In this document: piece after piece, positions 1-11,490 of the stretch
How the letters are laid out: each line of letters begins with the position of its first letter
Numbering within the stretch: the first letter of the stretch is position 1
DNA from: Liopterus haemorrhoidalis
Lineage: Eukaryota > Arthropoda > Insecta > Coleoptera > Dytiscidae
NCBI GenBank assembly: GCA_963971575.1
Contig: OZ020625.1
Coordinates: 19,002,829-19,066,828 of the forward strand
Direction of reading: 5' to 3'
DNA length: 64,000 nt
The notes under the pieces: model-generated
What the model was told of the DNA's origin: nothing
Database searches by the model: none
What the model saw: only the letters and a program-made list of their open reading frames with translations
Made by a program: the position numbers and the translations under genes

Positions 1-268
1 TACGGTTGCGCCACTATCTGAGTTACTATCGTCGATAATTTCGATTATATCGTCTGGTTCGACTATCATGGACTGGCTGGCATTATTTTTGAAATTTTTA
101 TTAAAATCGTCCATGTACGTAAAGAAGGCATCAAATTCGTTAGACTCATTTGCATTCAATTCTAATCTAGGAAGTTTGAAAACGGTTATGATAATTTCTG
201 AATTCCTAAACACGTACTGAATCATAAGTTTGACATCCGACCAATTTAAATTGTCTCTTCCACAACCT
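1..268 (-). mobile_element. Fragment of the macrodomain errantivirus (pol), identical to the full copy
   Basis: Bases 1-268 match 12884-13151 of the full-length errantivirus with no difference that I can see, in the same orientation. The piece covers the C-terminal part of the pol macrodomain, from its GCG-x-D loop, plus the acidic linker after it. The match stops abruptly after 268 at unrelated sequence; the left side is cut by the window edge. It is a breakpoint of a second copy or a dispersed fragment. The perfect identity suggests the event is recent. Confidence 0.95.
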
Positions 269-959
269 TAATTATCTGCCGGTATTAAGGTTTAAATAGA
301 GTTCTCTAAAGAAAAGTAATTTTTCTTTATGTTTTTACCGACCGCCAACATATATAAGGGAGGTATTGTGATCATACCAATTTTGACGTTTCGAGATTTC
401 GATGGATCTCCACGAATTGAGGTTCCTACATAACGTTTTGACTATTTTTAGCATGATGTCTCCCGGTCTGTCTGTCCGTCTGTCTGTGTACACGTGCAGA
501 GCAAATTCGGCTGAAAAGATTTTTATGAAACTTCATATTTAAGCGTCTGCCATCGATGGCACGAGTTGATCAACTTTTGGTAAAAAACGGTTGACTAAAA
601 ATGGGAGTTTACTCGTGTCGATTTTAAGATTTTTGTGAATATTTCACAACAGAAAAATATTACGAAAAAATTTATTAGACAAAAGTTTCTATAAAAGCAA
701 TAATTAATAACTTTTCTTTGAGACGTTTTTTGATAAAACGAAAAATTTCGAATAATTTTTGTAAAATTTTTCGAAATTTTTTCCAAGTCTCAATTTTTTC
801 ATGCTTATATGTAACGTTTCCATGGTCATGATAAATAATATCTCTGTTAGAAAATATTAGACCAAGTTATTTCTACTCTGCTGCTAGAATGTATTTTATA
901 TAAGAACTTTATAATGGCGGTCGGTCCTGTGGTGGCCACTGCTGATTTTTTAATGTTAA
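269..959. other. Unassigned AT-rich sequence
   Basis: I see no coding family here. There is a short CTGT-rich run near 465-490 (repeats of gtctgtc) and several A/T runs. Its junction with the errantivirus fragment at 268/269 is sharp. Confidence 0.5.
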
Positions 960-1602
960 AATTGTATCATCGTTCCGGCTGAGAACTATTCTTTTTTGTG
1001 TAAGACTGTTTGGGAAAGGATTTATCAATACAATAGACAAGATTTTCTATAATATTATTACATAATAAGTCCACACAGTGCCGCAACAACATAAATTGGC
1101 GTCTGGTGCGTAAATATATTGGCAGCCCCCCCCCACCCTTAGTAATTGCATACGCAATTTTTAAAATTTTATGGTAGGGTGATTGCATCAGTAAGGGAAC
1201 GTTTAAAACATTTACTTACGTTGTTTTCTTCACCAAAATGTTATTTAAGATATTTACTTACCATATTTTATAGAGAATCCTTAAAATCTTATTGTTAGTT
1301 AATAACTTAGAAAAATAAAAAACATAACTTTATTCATAAAAATCACAAAATCGCCAGAAAAGGATCACTTACTCCTAATAAAGGAACTATCTTATTACCA
1401 GTAAAGGAACTTACAAAAATATATAATATAAAGTCATTTTTTAACAATAAATGTATAAAAAATTTAAAAAAATAAAAATTCGTTGGTATTATTTTTTAGT
1501 TTAGTTTTAACCTTTTTCTTTGGTTTGGTTTAAATTGCAATATTAACGATTATATTAACAAATTATGTTACAAATCTTTTAATAAACTCATAAATCATTA
1601 TA

Positions 1603-1931
1603 TATATATATATATTTCGTATAAGACACAACAACCAAGAATAATTACATTTTATGGTTACAAATTCACATTGAAATAAAATATATAAATACAATAAAGG
1701 AAATAAATAAATAAAAACAAAATGAAAATAAATAAGATAAAATAATATAAAATAAAATAAATAATAAAATCAATAAAAAATAAATAAAATGCAATTACAG
1801 TAGGTTTAGGTTACAGTGCTATATCTAGGTTAATCAACCATTCGGCAGCGGAGGGTGTGAGCATATATAGGTCTTCATCGCTCCCTGTGAAGTGGTATAA
1901 AGGGCATTCTTTAACAATGTGTTGCATTGTG
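1603..1931 (-). mobile_element. 5'-truncated LINE 3' end with 13-bp target duplication
   Basis: The minus strand encodes the last roughly 40 residues of a LINE polyprotein, with HIVKECPLYHFTG and AAEWLINLDIAL then a stop near 1807. This pattern (H-x3-ECP ... F-x-G ... AxxWLxxLDI) is typical of the C-terminus of insect endonuclease-reverse transcriptases. An A/T-rich 3' tail follows. Both sides carry ATAAATCATTATA (1590-1602 and 1932-1944), a 13-bp target-site duplication, so this is a discrete insertion into the hAT element. Confidence 0.75.
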
Positions 1932-2164
1932 ATAAATCATTATAATCAACTAATATAAAAAGGAACAAAATATAAACTCTAGCTCAATATTACACAAAAT
2001 GAAAAACACCTAAAATGAAACACAAAAGGACTAAAGAAATATTATATTGCATAATTGAATAACAAAATAAATAAAAAAATATATATTTAATAACAAAAAA
2101 AAGGGATATTTGAACAAAAAATACTAAATATTTAGGTATTTTAATAATATATTATATAATCACT

Positions 2165-2560
2165 TTAACGGAATGGAAAATTAAATAAATTGAACTTTTC
2201 TGGCTTTTAACTGTGAAAATTCGTTAATTAAGTCTTCATAATTTAATGACAGCGCTGTAGTATTTTCTATTGATATTAAAGCTAAATTTTACAAGCTCTT
2301 GGCCCATTGTAGAACGCAAATAATTTTTTAATAACTTTAATTTACTAAAACTGCGTTAATTCGAAGCAACAGTTACAGGGAGCGTTAAAAATATGCGCAG
2401 TGCTATGCCAATATTAGGGTACACATCTTTTAAATCGTAAATGTGGATCACTTCTAATAATTGCATTGCTGTGGCAGTTGTACAGTCATCAATTAATGAT
2501 CTTGCCTGCCATTTGAAACTTTCGATTATGAAATCAAATTTGTGTTGATAATAGTTTATT
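2165..2560 (-). pseudogene. hAT transposase C-terminal dimerisation domain, decayed
   Basis: On the minus strand the translation contains LPVTVASN, a stop, then RSFSKLKL, then NYLRSTMGQ and LALISIENTTALSLNYEDLI. This is the hAT C-terminal dimerisation region of the ZMYM1-like type found in many insect hAT copies. At least two in-frame stops (within the ASN-RSF motif and after MGQEL) make it non-functional. The RNase H-fold catalytic core and BED finger expected upstream are absent: only about 100 bp separate this region from the 5' terminal inverted repeat. Confidence 0.8.
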
Positions 2561-3330
2561 AATATAAAAGATAATAATAAAAAAAATGAAATTTGGCTAT
2601 TCGGCGCCCCTATGAATCCGGCGCCTGGTGCGGCGGCAACTCTCGCACCACCCTATTGCGGCACTGAGTCCACATCTTGACTATTCTCCATTACCCATTC
2701 CATCTTATTTAAATTAAAATAAAAATAATTAGTAGTAACAGTATTAATCATCCGTGTATTATATATAGTTTTTTTAATTGAGCTTTTGCTTTTATTATAA
2801 TATGTTAAAATAGTTTCATGATCGGATGATAAAAATCCTGTTACTTCACATTTTAGTTTACAATCATTATAAAAGTTACAAACAATATTGTCCAAACACG
2901 TTTTAGAGGCTTTTCTAGTAACAGTTTCTACTAAATACCTAGATTTGAAACTTTTAAAAAGATTCCTCAAAATTTTGCTCTTATTCGTGATGGCTAAAAA
3001 GTCCACATTAAAGTCACCACAAATGATGAAGCGTTTTCTTTTATTTGTTAAAAGCTCCATTACACCATTTAGATGTTCAATAAATAATATAAAGGGCGAG
3101 GAGGGCGGGCGATAGAAACACACAGCATTGTTATAACAATGCTGTCTACTTCTACCGCACACACTTCAAAACACTTTTCCATATTGCATTTATTTAAATA
3201 ATCAACTACACTATAGTTCACATTTTCTTTGACGTAAATCGCCACTCCACCTCGTCGGTAATTTTCCCTGCAGAAAAATGTAGCAATGTTGTAGTTCGGC
3301 AGTGTGTACAGCAAATCTATTTAGTACTGG

Positions 3331-4930
3331 CGTGTGGGGAATTAGTCTCGCGCAGAGGAAGAACGCATTCGGAAAGAAAGAGAGGGTCGAGCGCTTGGAT
3401 TGTACAGTAAGAGACACAAGTTTTCATCAAAATATTATTTTTTTCCACAGTTTAATGGATTACTTTTTATATTTCATATTTTCTGTTCACTTCTTTCTTT
3501 CTGTTTTCTAGGTGACGAAAATGTGGAACATTCACCTGAATTTATAAAATAATAATATATAAATAATATAACAATGAAATAAAAATGAAAAGCCTGTTAA
3601 GAACTAAATTAACCCATTGACGTCATATAATATAGACACAGCACGCTCTATACCTTAACATTGTTTGTTTTGAAGCCAAGACCCTGTGGAGACGAAAGGG
3701 GATTTGCCCCCAGGAGTCTAACAAGTTGCCTAACTTATATTTATTTTGTTAAATTACCGCTAGGAGCAATCGTCATCATAGATCAAGATTATTACAGTAT
3801 AAGGTTGTCTCATAACTTGAACTGGTGGGGGTAAATATACGTCATCGCTATGCTAACGGTACTCAGCATTTGTTTATTGTAAATGTTATATACACGTGAA
3901 GTTTGAATTTTGTCTATAAATGTAAAAATATCGTATAATTTTTTGATTTTCTACTGGTTTTAATTTCTTCTTAGTGTGTTTAGTGTCACTTTTCTCATTA
4001 AGTAAATAATAAGTGAGATATTTCAAGAGTATAAGTAGCGCTCCTCATGCTCCCTCCCCCCATTATTCATCTTATTGAACATAAAAGGAAATTTTCTTCA
4101 TTCTAAATAAATTTTCTTACATTCATTTTTTATGTGAAGTGAAATATTTCAATGTTTTAGGATAACTACCCTAATATTCATTAAATTGAAAAAATGCATA
4201 GAACAAATAAGATTTGTTTTTTTATAAACAATTTTGATTGTATAGTTTTTTCTGTTAAGATAGTTCTGTTTATAAATGAAATATTTTAAGTTTTTTAGTA
4301 CCAGTTTTAACCCAGAAACACCCCCTAAGAAAGAAAATTTTGAGATATCATGCCTATATTTGATCCTGGTTCTACTCCAAAATACGTTCAGCCGTTTTTA
4401 AAAACAGATATAACCTCCAATTTTATTAATTACTATATTATTATAGCAATTTGTTTTTCTATTTTTATTTAAATATACCTAAAATTATATTCATATTCGA
4501 TTTTATTGTTATTTATTAACTATAATACAAATACCCATCACCTTAAATTTTATATAAATCAGTAGAAAATATCCTTAGGTTTTTATAATATGTATATTTT
4601 TTTTATAATTTATTCAGAAGAACTGTTTTGAAATAAATATCTATTATACAGTCAATAAAAATATTTAAAAACATGCACCTTTTGTATTCTAGTTTGAATT
4701 AATCCGTATTATGACGTATTCCCTCTCACGCTCTGATTGGTCAGAACGTTACGAGACAACTTTTACTGTAATAATCTTGATCATAGATGTTCTTTGATCG
4801 CCATTTTGAGTTTACTATTGTTTGGTTGTTCGTTAGCGTTATTTTGTCGTATTCTTTTTTCTATTTTACCTTTCTATCATCTTTCAATTTTTAATAATAC
4901 TGCCGTAAATTGCATTTTAAGAGTTGTGAA
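3331..4930. other. Non-coding AT-rich stretch upstream of the P-like gene
   Basis: No coding family is visible. A short GC-rich patch lies at about 3655-3725. The segment 4710-4800, just before the P-like transposase start codon, is less AT-rich and could contain its promoter. I searched by eye for terminal inverted repeats pairing this side with the region after 8606 and found none that I trust. Confidence 0.4.
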
Positions 4931-7900
4931 ATGGTTAAAACCTGTATAGTACCACGCTGTAAACAGCGGCTGTACAAAGATTCTAATATAACCTTTCATT
5001 CGTAAGTATGATAAAAAATTACTTGTATCTTATATTTACTCAATTTATTCAACGTTAATTTGAAATCAATTTTTCCTTAAGGTTTCCAGCTAATGCAGTC
5101 ATGAGGCAGAAGTGGGTAGATGTTATAAAAGAACGGAAAGAAAATTTTGTTCTTTCTAAAAATGCTGTTATTTGCTCGTTACATTTTGAAGTAAACTGCT
5201 TTATTCGGGTAATTAATATCATGTTAAAGTAATGTAGGTACATAAAGTAAATTTACACTTTAATTTTTCCTTTAGGAGTTTCCCAAGAAAGTTCTGCATA
5301 AAGATGCCGTACCAACAATATTTGAGTTTACAGATGTTAAATTACTGCAACAAAAATTGCAAACCAGGTAATAATTTTTATAATTACTTGTTATAATTGT
5401 ATTTAATAATAACGTGATTTTGTAGATTATCTTCTGTAAGTACTTCTGTTGAAACCACAACACGAACATCTGTTGAAATTCCAACAACATCAAAAAATCT
5501 CAGTTATTTGGAAAGTGAAAGTCCCATTATGTATGTATATTTAGTTTAAGAAAGAAAATATAGATCTGCACGGGCTTGGGCTTTGTTACCCGGGCCGGAT
5601 AATGATAAAATATGCAGGTTTTTAATATATTTTGTTACATTGCAGAGAACCGTCGCAGTCCACGGGAAAAGTTAGATTGCGTAAAATACGATTTCTTCTT
5701 GAAGATAGTACGTCATCGAGCTCCCCTAGTACATCTCGTAGTTTTTCAAACTTACAAGAAAGCTGTATTACACCGGTCGGAGAAAGATCTTTGACTACCC
5801 CACTACGGTATGTTCTTTATTTCATTTTTGGGTAATCCTGCACAATAGAGCCCTGAGAATAGTTTTTATGGGTTAGTGTGAATCCTAAACAGTGATTCAC
5901 TCTCAAATCACTATCTTAGGTTATTCTTAAAAACCTTGCTAATTATTTTGTAAACCACCTAAAAATAAAATTGTATGTTTAAGTGAATTGAAACATGGAA
6001 AAAATTCAAACTGTGGAAGCTTAGGGCGCTATTGTGCAGGTTTACCTATTTTTGTTTTTATGTAATATCTAAATTATATTTATTTTTAGTGTACAATCTT
6101 CTGGGTCTAGCAGTACTACATTGACAGCATCTGAAGCAGAAAGAGAAATAAGTAGAAATCTGAATAAAAAGAGAAAACTGTAAGTAATGCTTAAAATATA
6201 AACACAAGAATAAGATATTTAAATAATGTATATACTAATTGTTATTTATTATTAGAAACACACGCGCCAACGATCCATTATATTTAGAAGATTGCACATC
6301 AGATCAAATGGAATCTCCTAGAAAGGCACGAAGAAACTTGCGCTTGGCAAAACAATCGTTGTCAAGCCAAAAGAAGAAAGTGAAACTTCTGCAACAGCGG
6401 TCAAGGCGACAGACATCTAAGATCCGTCATTTGACAAGCTTAATGAAAGAGATTAAAGAAAAATATAATCTTTCGGAGAATGCAGAAGCGGCAATTTTGG
6501 TACAACATACTACTATTTAATTATGAAATATATAATTGTTTTTTTTTTTTTTAATTTCTAGGCGTCATTACCAGATTCGCCAAAAGCAATCATACAAAGA
6601 ATGTTATGCGGACCTACAAGGCAACAATACACACCGGAGTTAAGAAGTTTTGCCCTTACGTTGAACTTTTATTCTTCGAAAGCATACTGCTTTGTACGGG
6701 ATACATTTAATAAATCGTTACCTCACCCATCAACCATTACAAAATGGTTCCAATCAATTAACGGGGAACCAGGCTTCACTCAAGAAGCCATAAATGCTTT
6801 GAAAATGAAAGTAAATGAAGCTGTTTCCAGAGAAGGGACCGTATTATGCAATTTGGTTTTGGATGAGATGCATATTAGGGTTCAAGCTGTTTGGAATGGG
6901 AAGGAATTAAAAGGCCATGTAAATGTTGGCACGAAATTACCAAGTGAACAATCGGAATTAGCTACACAAGCCTTGGTGTTCATGCTAGTTTGTGTTAATG
7001 GTAATTGGAAGATACCAGTGGGTTATTTTTTAATAAATGGCCTTCAAGCATATGAAAAGGCTAATCTAGTTAACCATTGCCTGGAATTTGTGCATGTGAG
7101 TGGTGTTGAAGTGGTGTCCATAACATTTGATGGTTGTCCGGCTAATTTAACAATGTCTACACATCTTGGTGCTAACTTAAAGGAAAATAATTTAAGTCCA
7201 CATTTTCCACACCCATGTACAAAGAATCCTGTACATATCCTGCTGGATGCATGCCACATGCTAAAGCTAATAAGGAATTCTTTAGCACATGCTGGAGAAC
7301 TGCAACATGAGGATGGTGGAATAGTTAAATGGGAATATTTTTTAAAACTAGCCAAACTACAGAGCGATGAAGGTTTGCATGCTGGAACAAAATTAAGGAA
7401 AAGGCACACTATGAGATGGTTTGATGAAAAAATGCGGGTGAAAACAGCTGCCCAAACTTTCAGTAGGATTGTGGCTGAGGCCGATTTGAAGCTGGAATCA
7501 TTTAAAGGCTGTGAAGAGACGATTAAATTCTGTCAAATTATAAATGACACATTTGATATTTTTAATAGCAGAAATTATCTTTGCAAATATCAATATAAGA
7601 AACCTCTGGACGTTAATACGTACCAAGTCATGTTTCAAAGGTTGGATGATTATTCAAAATATATATCAAAATTAAAATTTAATAATATCCCAGTGTTGGA
7701 GTCACGACGGAAGACGGGATTTATAGGTTTTTTAATAGATATAGTTAGTATCAAAAATATTTTTCGTGAACTTATTTTGTGCGAAAATAACAAATTAAAC
7801 TTTTTGTTAGCATACAAATTTAGTCAAGACCATCTTGAGCTATTTTTTAGTGCTATTAGAAGCAAAGGTGGTTTTAATAATAACCCCAATGTGGTACAAT

Positions 7901-8606
7901 TTGAAGCTGTATACAAACGATTAATTGTACATTCTGAAATCAAATCGTCTAAATATTCAAATTGTGCAATTATTGATGACACCAAAATATTATTTGTCAG
8001 TAGCACAGTAGCAGCACGTTGCATAAAAATCAATTGGGAGAAGACCTTTGTGAATCTGAAGAATTTCGTCAAATTATTAATGAAACAGATCATGACTGTA
8101 TCCCATCGCAAGCATGGCATTTGACTCTGTACCAGAATGATGTTGTGGCATATATAGCAGGATTTGTAGTCAAACGTATTGCAAGAATAATTTCTTGCAA
8201 TCAGTGTCTCGGTATTTTGAAAACTGAAGAATCTGCATCGTTACTACAAAAAAGAAAAACATATGGGAAATTAACAAATGCTTCAGCATTCACAGTTGTA
8301 GTTTGTCGAACAGCTGAGAAGTGTTACAGGCTGCAGGAAAAGATTTCACATATGAGGCGTAACAACATTATAGAATATTTGATTACTCAAGTACTTTCTG
8401 TACTTCCCAGGGGAGTATTTTCCGATTTTAGTGTTGAACATTTGGTAGAAGAAGATCCATCAGATAGTCATGCATTACAACTTACAAAATTAATCTGTAA
8501 GCATTATTTTAATCTTCGGATTCACCACACTACGAAGACAATGAATGAAGAAAAAGAAAGAATAAGAAAAAAATTAACAAAAACCATTATATTTAGTAAC
8601 CAATAA
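4931..8606 (+). pseudogene. P-element-like (THAP9-type) transposase, eight exons, one frame break
   Basis: The gene reads in exons at about 4931-5001, 5082-5208, 5276-5367, 5426-5530, 5646-5807, 6090-6179, 6256-6499 and 6562-8606. All introns have GT/AG ends and the phases join correctly. Exons 1-3 encode a THAP zinc finger: C-x4-C at the N-terminus, then the FPAN motif, W, C-x2-H (CSLH) and AVPTIF. A basic, coiled region follows in exon 7. Exon 8 holds the P-superfamily core: LDEMHIR (first Asp), ITFDGCPAN (second Asp) and QDHLELFFSAIRSKGGFNNNPN (catalytic Glu). The C-terminal YIAGFVVKRI and CNQC motif lies in a different frame, entered between about 8001 and 8030, with no room for an intron, so a small indel has broken the gene. 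It could be a decayed P element or a dying domesticated copy; I found no terminal repeats. Confidence 0.85.
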
Positions 8607-8679
8607 AGTTTATATATTAAAGCATTTATGTATGTGTTTTTATTCTCAACCTTTTTCAGATACTTGACAATAATTTTTT

Positions 8680-8787
<108 letters not shown>

Positions 8788-8796
8788 GTATGTATG

Positions 8797-9025
8797 TAGA
8801 GCTGGGTAGTATTATAAAATATTATATTGAATACTTTATTAAAAAAAACTTTTTTGTATTTTGAGGAACAAGTATTTATAAATGTATTTCAAATACTAAA
8901 AAGTAAAGTTTAATTACAATCTTACATATATATATTCTTTTAGAAAAAGTATTTGTATTCTGTGCTATGAATACATCGGAAAATTATTTTAAATATGTAC
9001 TTTCACTAGTACTTGCCCATCACTG
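8797..9025. mobile_element. Possible hAT-type MITE
   Basis: The left end AGAGCTGGGTAGTATTA and the right end, read in reverse complement as CAGTGATGGGCAAGTACTA, resemble imperfect hAT terminal repeats about 230 bp apart. The 8-bp flanks do not match, so the call is tentative. Confidence 0.4.
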
Positions 9026-9071
9026 GTTATAGATGTATATTTTCATAATTTGTCAGATAATTTTTAATTTA

Positions 9072-9478
9072 CAGTCTGTTTCAAACGCTTAGGCGGAACT
9101 AAATGGGAATTTCGTTCTTTTAGGTTGTCACGACAAGGGACCTTTCTTGGGTTATTTCATTTTTCATGTTGGAATGTCAAAATTTAAAATTACAACAATG
9201 AAACCATGGAAACGAATGACCTATGTCAAAATTAAATTATTTTTTTAGATATTTTAATGACAAAAAAATAAATAAATGGGAAATTTGTATTAAGAATTAC
9301 ACAAAAAATCAAAATATAAAGAAAATGACATTTTAAAATGATATTAACCTTAACCAAAAAATGTTTATTGTAAGTATGATTTACAAAGCTTAAACAAAAC
9401 GGCCGAAAAGCACGATTTAAGCGATGAAAGTAACTAAATTGCAAAATCTAGTTCCGCCTAAGCGTTTGAAACAGACTG
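9072..9478. mobile_element. Tc1/mariner-type MITE with 30-bp perfect TIRs
   Basis: The ends are a perfect 30-bp inverted repeat starting CAGTCTGTTTCAAACGCTTA, at 9072-9101 and 9449-9478. Both ends are flanked by TA (9070-9071, 9479-9480), as expected for a Tc1/mariner insertion. The 407-bp element encodes nothing recognisable, so it is non-autonomous. Confidence 0.9.
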
Positions 9479-9579
9479 TATCATTGAATAAATTGTATAT
9501 CTGCCCACATCAAATTTAGAAATTTACAGAATTGTCCGCTTACATTAAAAAAATTAAGGTCTACTAGATTTTAAATGTA

Positions 9580-9809
9580 AATTATATTTCTTCACACGAC
9601 AACTTTGTTTTTAAAAAGATTTATTTTTATATTACAAAGTATGTCTTATTCCTAAGGAAGCTGATTCTAAACTGATTTACAAAAATACAAAATGTGAATA
9701 TGTTACATTACAAAATTACCTACTCTAGCATATTATCTAATTACTTAATACTAAGAATGGTTAGGGGTGTCATGTTAACGTTTAGTCAGCGAGAATCGCT
9801 ACGGTAACT
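9580..9809 (-). repeat. Errantivirus 3' LTR
   Basis: This is the second 230-bp LTR, next to the purine-rich tract at 9810-9820. The env reading frame runs 24 bases into it. TGTA precedes it at 9576-9579. Confidence 0.97.
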
Positions 9810-11490
9810 CCTCCCCCCTTGGAACGAGGCTCCTCCTGGAAGTTCGATGTCTTCTTGACCTTGTTTTGGGCTTGACTCGGTTGTATGTCCTTGTGAATTT
9901 TGATTTTTGTTGGAGTTTTCCTTGATTTTCTTTTTGATCCACTTCGTGATGATCGAACAGGTAATGATTAGGATTCCGATGTAAAGAATCAATGTCCATA
10001 GGCTCGGCATGTTGCGGATGATTTTGGAATTTTGGTGAATTGGTATGGCAGGATTCGATGGTAGTTCTTCCAATTTTAAAGTTTTTAGTTGAATGGTAAA
10101 GTTTGAGAATCTTGGTTTTGGTAGTTGGAGATTCACATTGTTTAAGATCAGTGGTGTCCCATAACTTTTGTTGTTATAAGTTATTTCTTGCTGATTTAGG
10201 AATAATTTACAGTGATCGTTTTTTATCAAAAATATTCCTTTTAGCGTTCTTGTTTCTGTTTGTTGTAAACATTTTATGATGATGTTTTCTTCATTCGGGA
10301 ATACTCCTAAATACTGATCTATTTTGGATATGTAGTCTAACTTGTTTTCTTCGATGGTTAATTTCGTATATTGGCAATACTTTGGGTCTCCTTGCAGCAA
10401 TATTTGTTCTTCGCATTTAGATTTGTAATTTGTCTGTAGATGACGGCGACATTGGAACACTTTATTGCCGTTAGTACATATGTCGTTTAGAGGTATTATG
10501 TTATTTTTATTTTTCAAAAGATATTTGATATCTGGTATAATAGTAACAAATTCTGACTCGTGTTTTGTAGGCACGGGTCGTAAATAATACAAATCATAAT
10601 TTTGTTCAAAGTCTATTGGAAGTGATAGAAAGTATATTATCTGGTCGCTTTCAATTTTGCAATTAATTTTTATGATAGATTCGAAGTCCAATATATTTTC
10701 ATAAGTTAGATAGAAAGGTAACTGGTTTTTATAAAATTTTGAAATTTTTTGTAACTCGTCAAAGAGTTCCGTAGTTTTTATGATGCTTGGGTGAAGGGTT
10801 TGCAATTTGCAAAAGGTTATAGAATTTTCTACATCTTGAAGAACATTCAAGATTGCGTTATAGAGAATTATTAACTGGTTATATAAGTCTTTTGTGAATA
10901 AAATGTCTGTCTGTTGTATTCGGTCATTGACTATGCTGTTTAATTGATTTATTCTTGTTTTTAACAATCTTTCGTTATGTTGAATATTCTGAACGGATGA
11001 GTTGAAATTTTCGATAATTTTTTCGTTAATACTATATTGGAATTTAAGTTGTTCTTGTATGTTAGTTACTTTACCTTTTAATTGGTTTATAATTTTATCA
11101 TATCTTTTGCCATCTTCGGCGTCTAAGTTACCGGATATAGATTTTACTATTGATCCCAATCCGTCAATAAATCCGCGTTTATTCCTAATTTTAGGATGTA
11201 TTTTTATGTTGTTAATTTTTTCTTGTGTGGATTTTTGTAAAAATTCAACAATTTTACCGTAATTATCAATTTCTTTTCTCGTATAGAGAGTGCTGTTAAA
11301 AATTCCGTTTTTTAAATTTTGGTATTGTTCTTTTAAATTTTCATTTTCTTCGTATAATGGTTCTAGATTGAAGTAATGCACGAAAGTGTGTTCTGTTTTT
11401 TCTAGTTTAGCTGGGCCCAAATTTATAGGTAGAACTCCGAGATTATTAGAGATATCTTTTAAGATTGCTCCTTGTCCCAATGCGAACAGC
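9786..11490 (-). CDS. env: Errantivirus Env (fusion-type envelope)
   Basis: This frame of about 564 residues begins with a non-ATG codon. A probable splice acceptor (CAG at 11491-11493, minus strand) lies just upstream, fitting the known expression of gypsy env from a spliced mRNA. It carries a furin-type site RNKR at residues 99-102, a Gly-rich hydrophobic fusion-peptide-like segment right after it, a long coiled-coil region at about 125-200, Cys-containing domains, one membrane segment near residues 492-512 followed by KKK, and a cytoplasmic tail. The order matches insect errantivirus/baculovirus F-like envelopes. The frame is uninterrupted and ends 24 bases inside the 3' LTR. No signal peptide is visible in this exon; it may come from the upstream exon. 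Confidence 0.9.
9810..9820 (-). promoter_or_regulatory. Polypurine tract
   Basis: On the minus strand AAGGGGGGAGG directly precedes the 3' LTR. It should prime plus-strand DNA synthesis. The env frame reads through it. Confidence 0.9.

Larger units (their letters stand above)
1076..2666 (-). mobile_element. hAT element, internally deleted, with 8-bp target duplication
   Basis: The ends are inverted repeats beginning CAGTGCCGCAA, at 1076 on the + strand and at 2666 on the - strand. Both sides are flanked by the same 8 bp, AGTCCACA (1068-1075 and 2667-2674), the hAT hallmark. Only the C-terminal part of the transposase remains (2165-2560), close to the 5' end, so most of the coding region has been deleted. 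It landed in a LINE relic and later received a truncated LINE at 1603-1931. Confidence 0.9.
960..3330 (-). pseudogene. LINE (jockey/CR1-like) endonuclease relic, split by a hAT insertion
   Basis: The minus strand encodes parts of an AP-endonuclease (EEP) domain of a non-LTR retrotransposon. A GDFNVDF motif and a SDHETI motif lie in 2653-3162, and an upstream part (RRGGVAIYVK) lies in 3069-3314 in another frame. The reading continues on the far side of the hAT element: the region just left of 1068 encodes a LINE linker-like stretch in line with the piece ending near 2675. The domain would nick target DNA for target-primed reverse transcription. No RT domain follows on the left and frames are broken, so this is a dead relic. 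The exact right end is uncertain. Confidence 0.75.
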
